From the NCBI GenBank assembly GCA_023846275.1, contig CM043875.1, forward strand, positions 4,833,569 to 4,897,568: a stretch of DNA of 64,000 nt. Direction: 5' to 3'. Under the pieces are notes generated by a model. The model did not search any database, was not told the DNA's origin, and saw only the letters and a list, made by a program, of their open reading frames with translations. This stretch comes from Vanilla planifolia. Its lineage: Eukaryota > Streptophyta > Magnoliopsida > Asparagales > Orchidaceae. Each line of letters begins with the position of its first letter. Position 1 is the first letter of the stretch. The translations under genes and the position numbers were made by a program. Positions 62,406 to 64,000 of this stretch are shown in pieces.

Positions 62406-64000
62406 TACGCATAGGAGGAGTGACTTTAATCGCATAAAAGCTGAGGTCCCCATTAGGTTAGGTGTAGTGTTTTCCGGTGGGTCTAAGCGGTGCAAGTGGA
62501 AAATCCGGGAAAAAAAAAAACCAGGGTTAGAATCCAGGGAGAGATCCGGCTTTAAGTTGTGGTTTTTTTTTTGACTATATGTAATGATGAAAAGAGAGTA
62601 GTTAAATGAGAAATGACCACCATTAGGGATTTGCTATGTTGTGACAATTTTGGGTTTATTTGAATTTACATATTTTAATTTAGATCAAACATTAGTTGAT
62701 AATAAGATATTATTTTGGTTTGGAATTAGTTGAATAGTTCTAGTCAAGCATAAGTGAAGCTTAAATTAGAATGAACAAAAGAACAAACTAATTTAAATCT
62801 TAATCAAAATGAATATTCACCTTTATCAAAATTGGTTGATTAAAAATGCTTATTTGTATTCAAAAGTACTCAAGCTTTACTTAGAGATAAGCCTTTATGA
62901 AAGTACTTTTTAATTTTTTATTTATGCTATAAAACTTTTAAGACTATTATAATTTCACAAGACTTTAAGCAAAAATGATATCTAACATTAGCATGTCTTA
63001 TTCTGACATAAAAAATTAAATTTTTTGTCATAAAGATTGCTTGTAGATCAAATGAAATCTTCGTTAGACATTTTTATTCACAATTAAGATCAAGAAGAGT
63101 TCTTTATAAATATACAACTTGACTTGTTGAAGTTGGTATGAGACATTCAACTTTAGGTATTAATAATGTCATTGTCTTTTTTGAACTCAAACAATTTATT
63201 TCATATCCAAGATTTAAAATGCATTTATTACTACATTTTCATTCATCTAAACATCATACATAATTACTATAAGTAAAACAAAATATTTAACAGAGTAAAC
63301 ACCATATTTAATCATTTCAACTATATAACAAAAAATCTTTTTTATTTCGCCAAGGTGATTGTAAATTATGCATGAATCTAAACACAACATTACGCATTGT
63401 GTAATAACTTATCTTAACTTAAATGTGATAAATAATTCAATCTATTAGATAAATTTCTAAAATATTTTGTGTCAGTCATATATAATACTACATTCAAACT
63501 TTATTTTTTCATTTTAATAGATAAACTAATTTTTTTATGACATAAAAAGCATATTTAACCTAGTTTATTTTAAGTCCAAAAAAACGTTGTAACAATTAAA
63601 TCTTTTATCTCAAATATTTTCATTCTGTTTGATTTAAATTGAGCAATAATAGATATCAAAGGTCTTATACATATGATTTCACCCACAACCATTTTTGTAC
63701 TTTTTTAGTTAAATTTATTTGATTCATCTTTTAGTAATAATGATGATTACTTTCTCTTTACTTAAAATATCTCTTTTTATTTTTCTATTAATTTGCTTGA
63801 TCTTTTTTCATAAAATAATAAAGAACTCATTAATTTATTAAATAAAAATGGATAAATCTTTAAACTATTTGATTTTAGTAATCACATACTCAAATTTTAA
63901 AGAAAGACTCTTTTAACTATTATTGCATCAATAGTTTGTTCATCATTTGATCTCATTTTATTAATGATCACAAACACTCTACACTAGTACAATAATTCAT
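62406..64000 (+). repeat. Direct duplication, second copy, cut by the window end
   Basis: It is identical, as far as I can see, to 55947-57541 and starts at a sharp edge: CAGTC precedes it here, ATCTTG precedes the first copy. It carries the right part of the GC-richer island and the minus-strand copia RNase H relic. Confidence 0.95.

Overview
The window is nuclear DNA of a flowering plant. It is AT-rich, has spliced host genes with plant relatives, and is filled with layered Ty3/gypsy, Ty1/copia and miniature LTR retrotransposons. I cannot resolve the clade. I see only two certain host genes, both in the first 12 kb; most of the rest is repeat in various stages of decay.

Host genes. Positions 1581-2913 (+) hold the last three coding exons of a class II CPD photolyase (UVR2/PHR1 type). 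The exons are too short to stand out as open frames but splice cleanly. Positions 9032-11377 (-) hold an intact, GC-rich, single-exon gene for a BED zinc-finger protein derived from a hAT transposase. A GC-rich, promoter-like island lies at 7905-8335. A possible but unrecognised exon lies at 58360-58487 (-).

Main transposon. A complete 10.6 kb Ty3/gypsy chromovirus of the Tekay/Del type lies at 17940-28551 (-). It has 3.04 kb LTRs, a CATTC target duplication, an initiator-Met tRNA primer site, a polypurine tract and Gag-PR-RT-RH-IN-chromodomain regions. Its LTRs differ by about 1.2% by eye, so it is young, but its coding region is broken. A solo LTR of the same family (43188-46152, +, TAAAG duplication) sits inside an older, heavily decayed gypsy element, between its protease and gag parts. 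A second, unrelated solo LTR (59626-61041) has an ACTAT duplication.

Older repeats. There are copia-type LTR and gag remnants (about 34.0-36.0 kb), a copia gag-like coiled-coil fragment (39.2-39.9 kb), a copia-type LTR (48.9-50.0 kb), and two gypsy pol remnants in opposite orientation (50.0-52.2 kb). There is also a head-to-head array of TRIM-like units of about 260 bp (38.65-41.68 kb), and a doublet resembling 5S rRNA (52.5-52.9 kb) that suggests a Cassandra-type element.

Duplication. The last 1595 bases (62406-64000) repeat 55947-57541 in direct orientation with no difference that I can see. This is either a very recent segmental duplication or an assembly artefact.

I found no previously undescribed functional system. 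The most unusual structures are the TRIM-like head-to-head array, the 5S-like doublet that shares an LTR end with it, and the perfect duplication.
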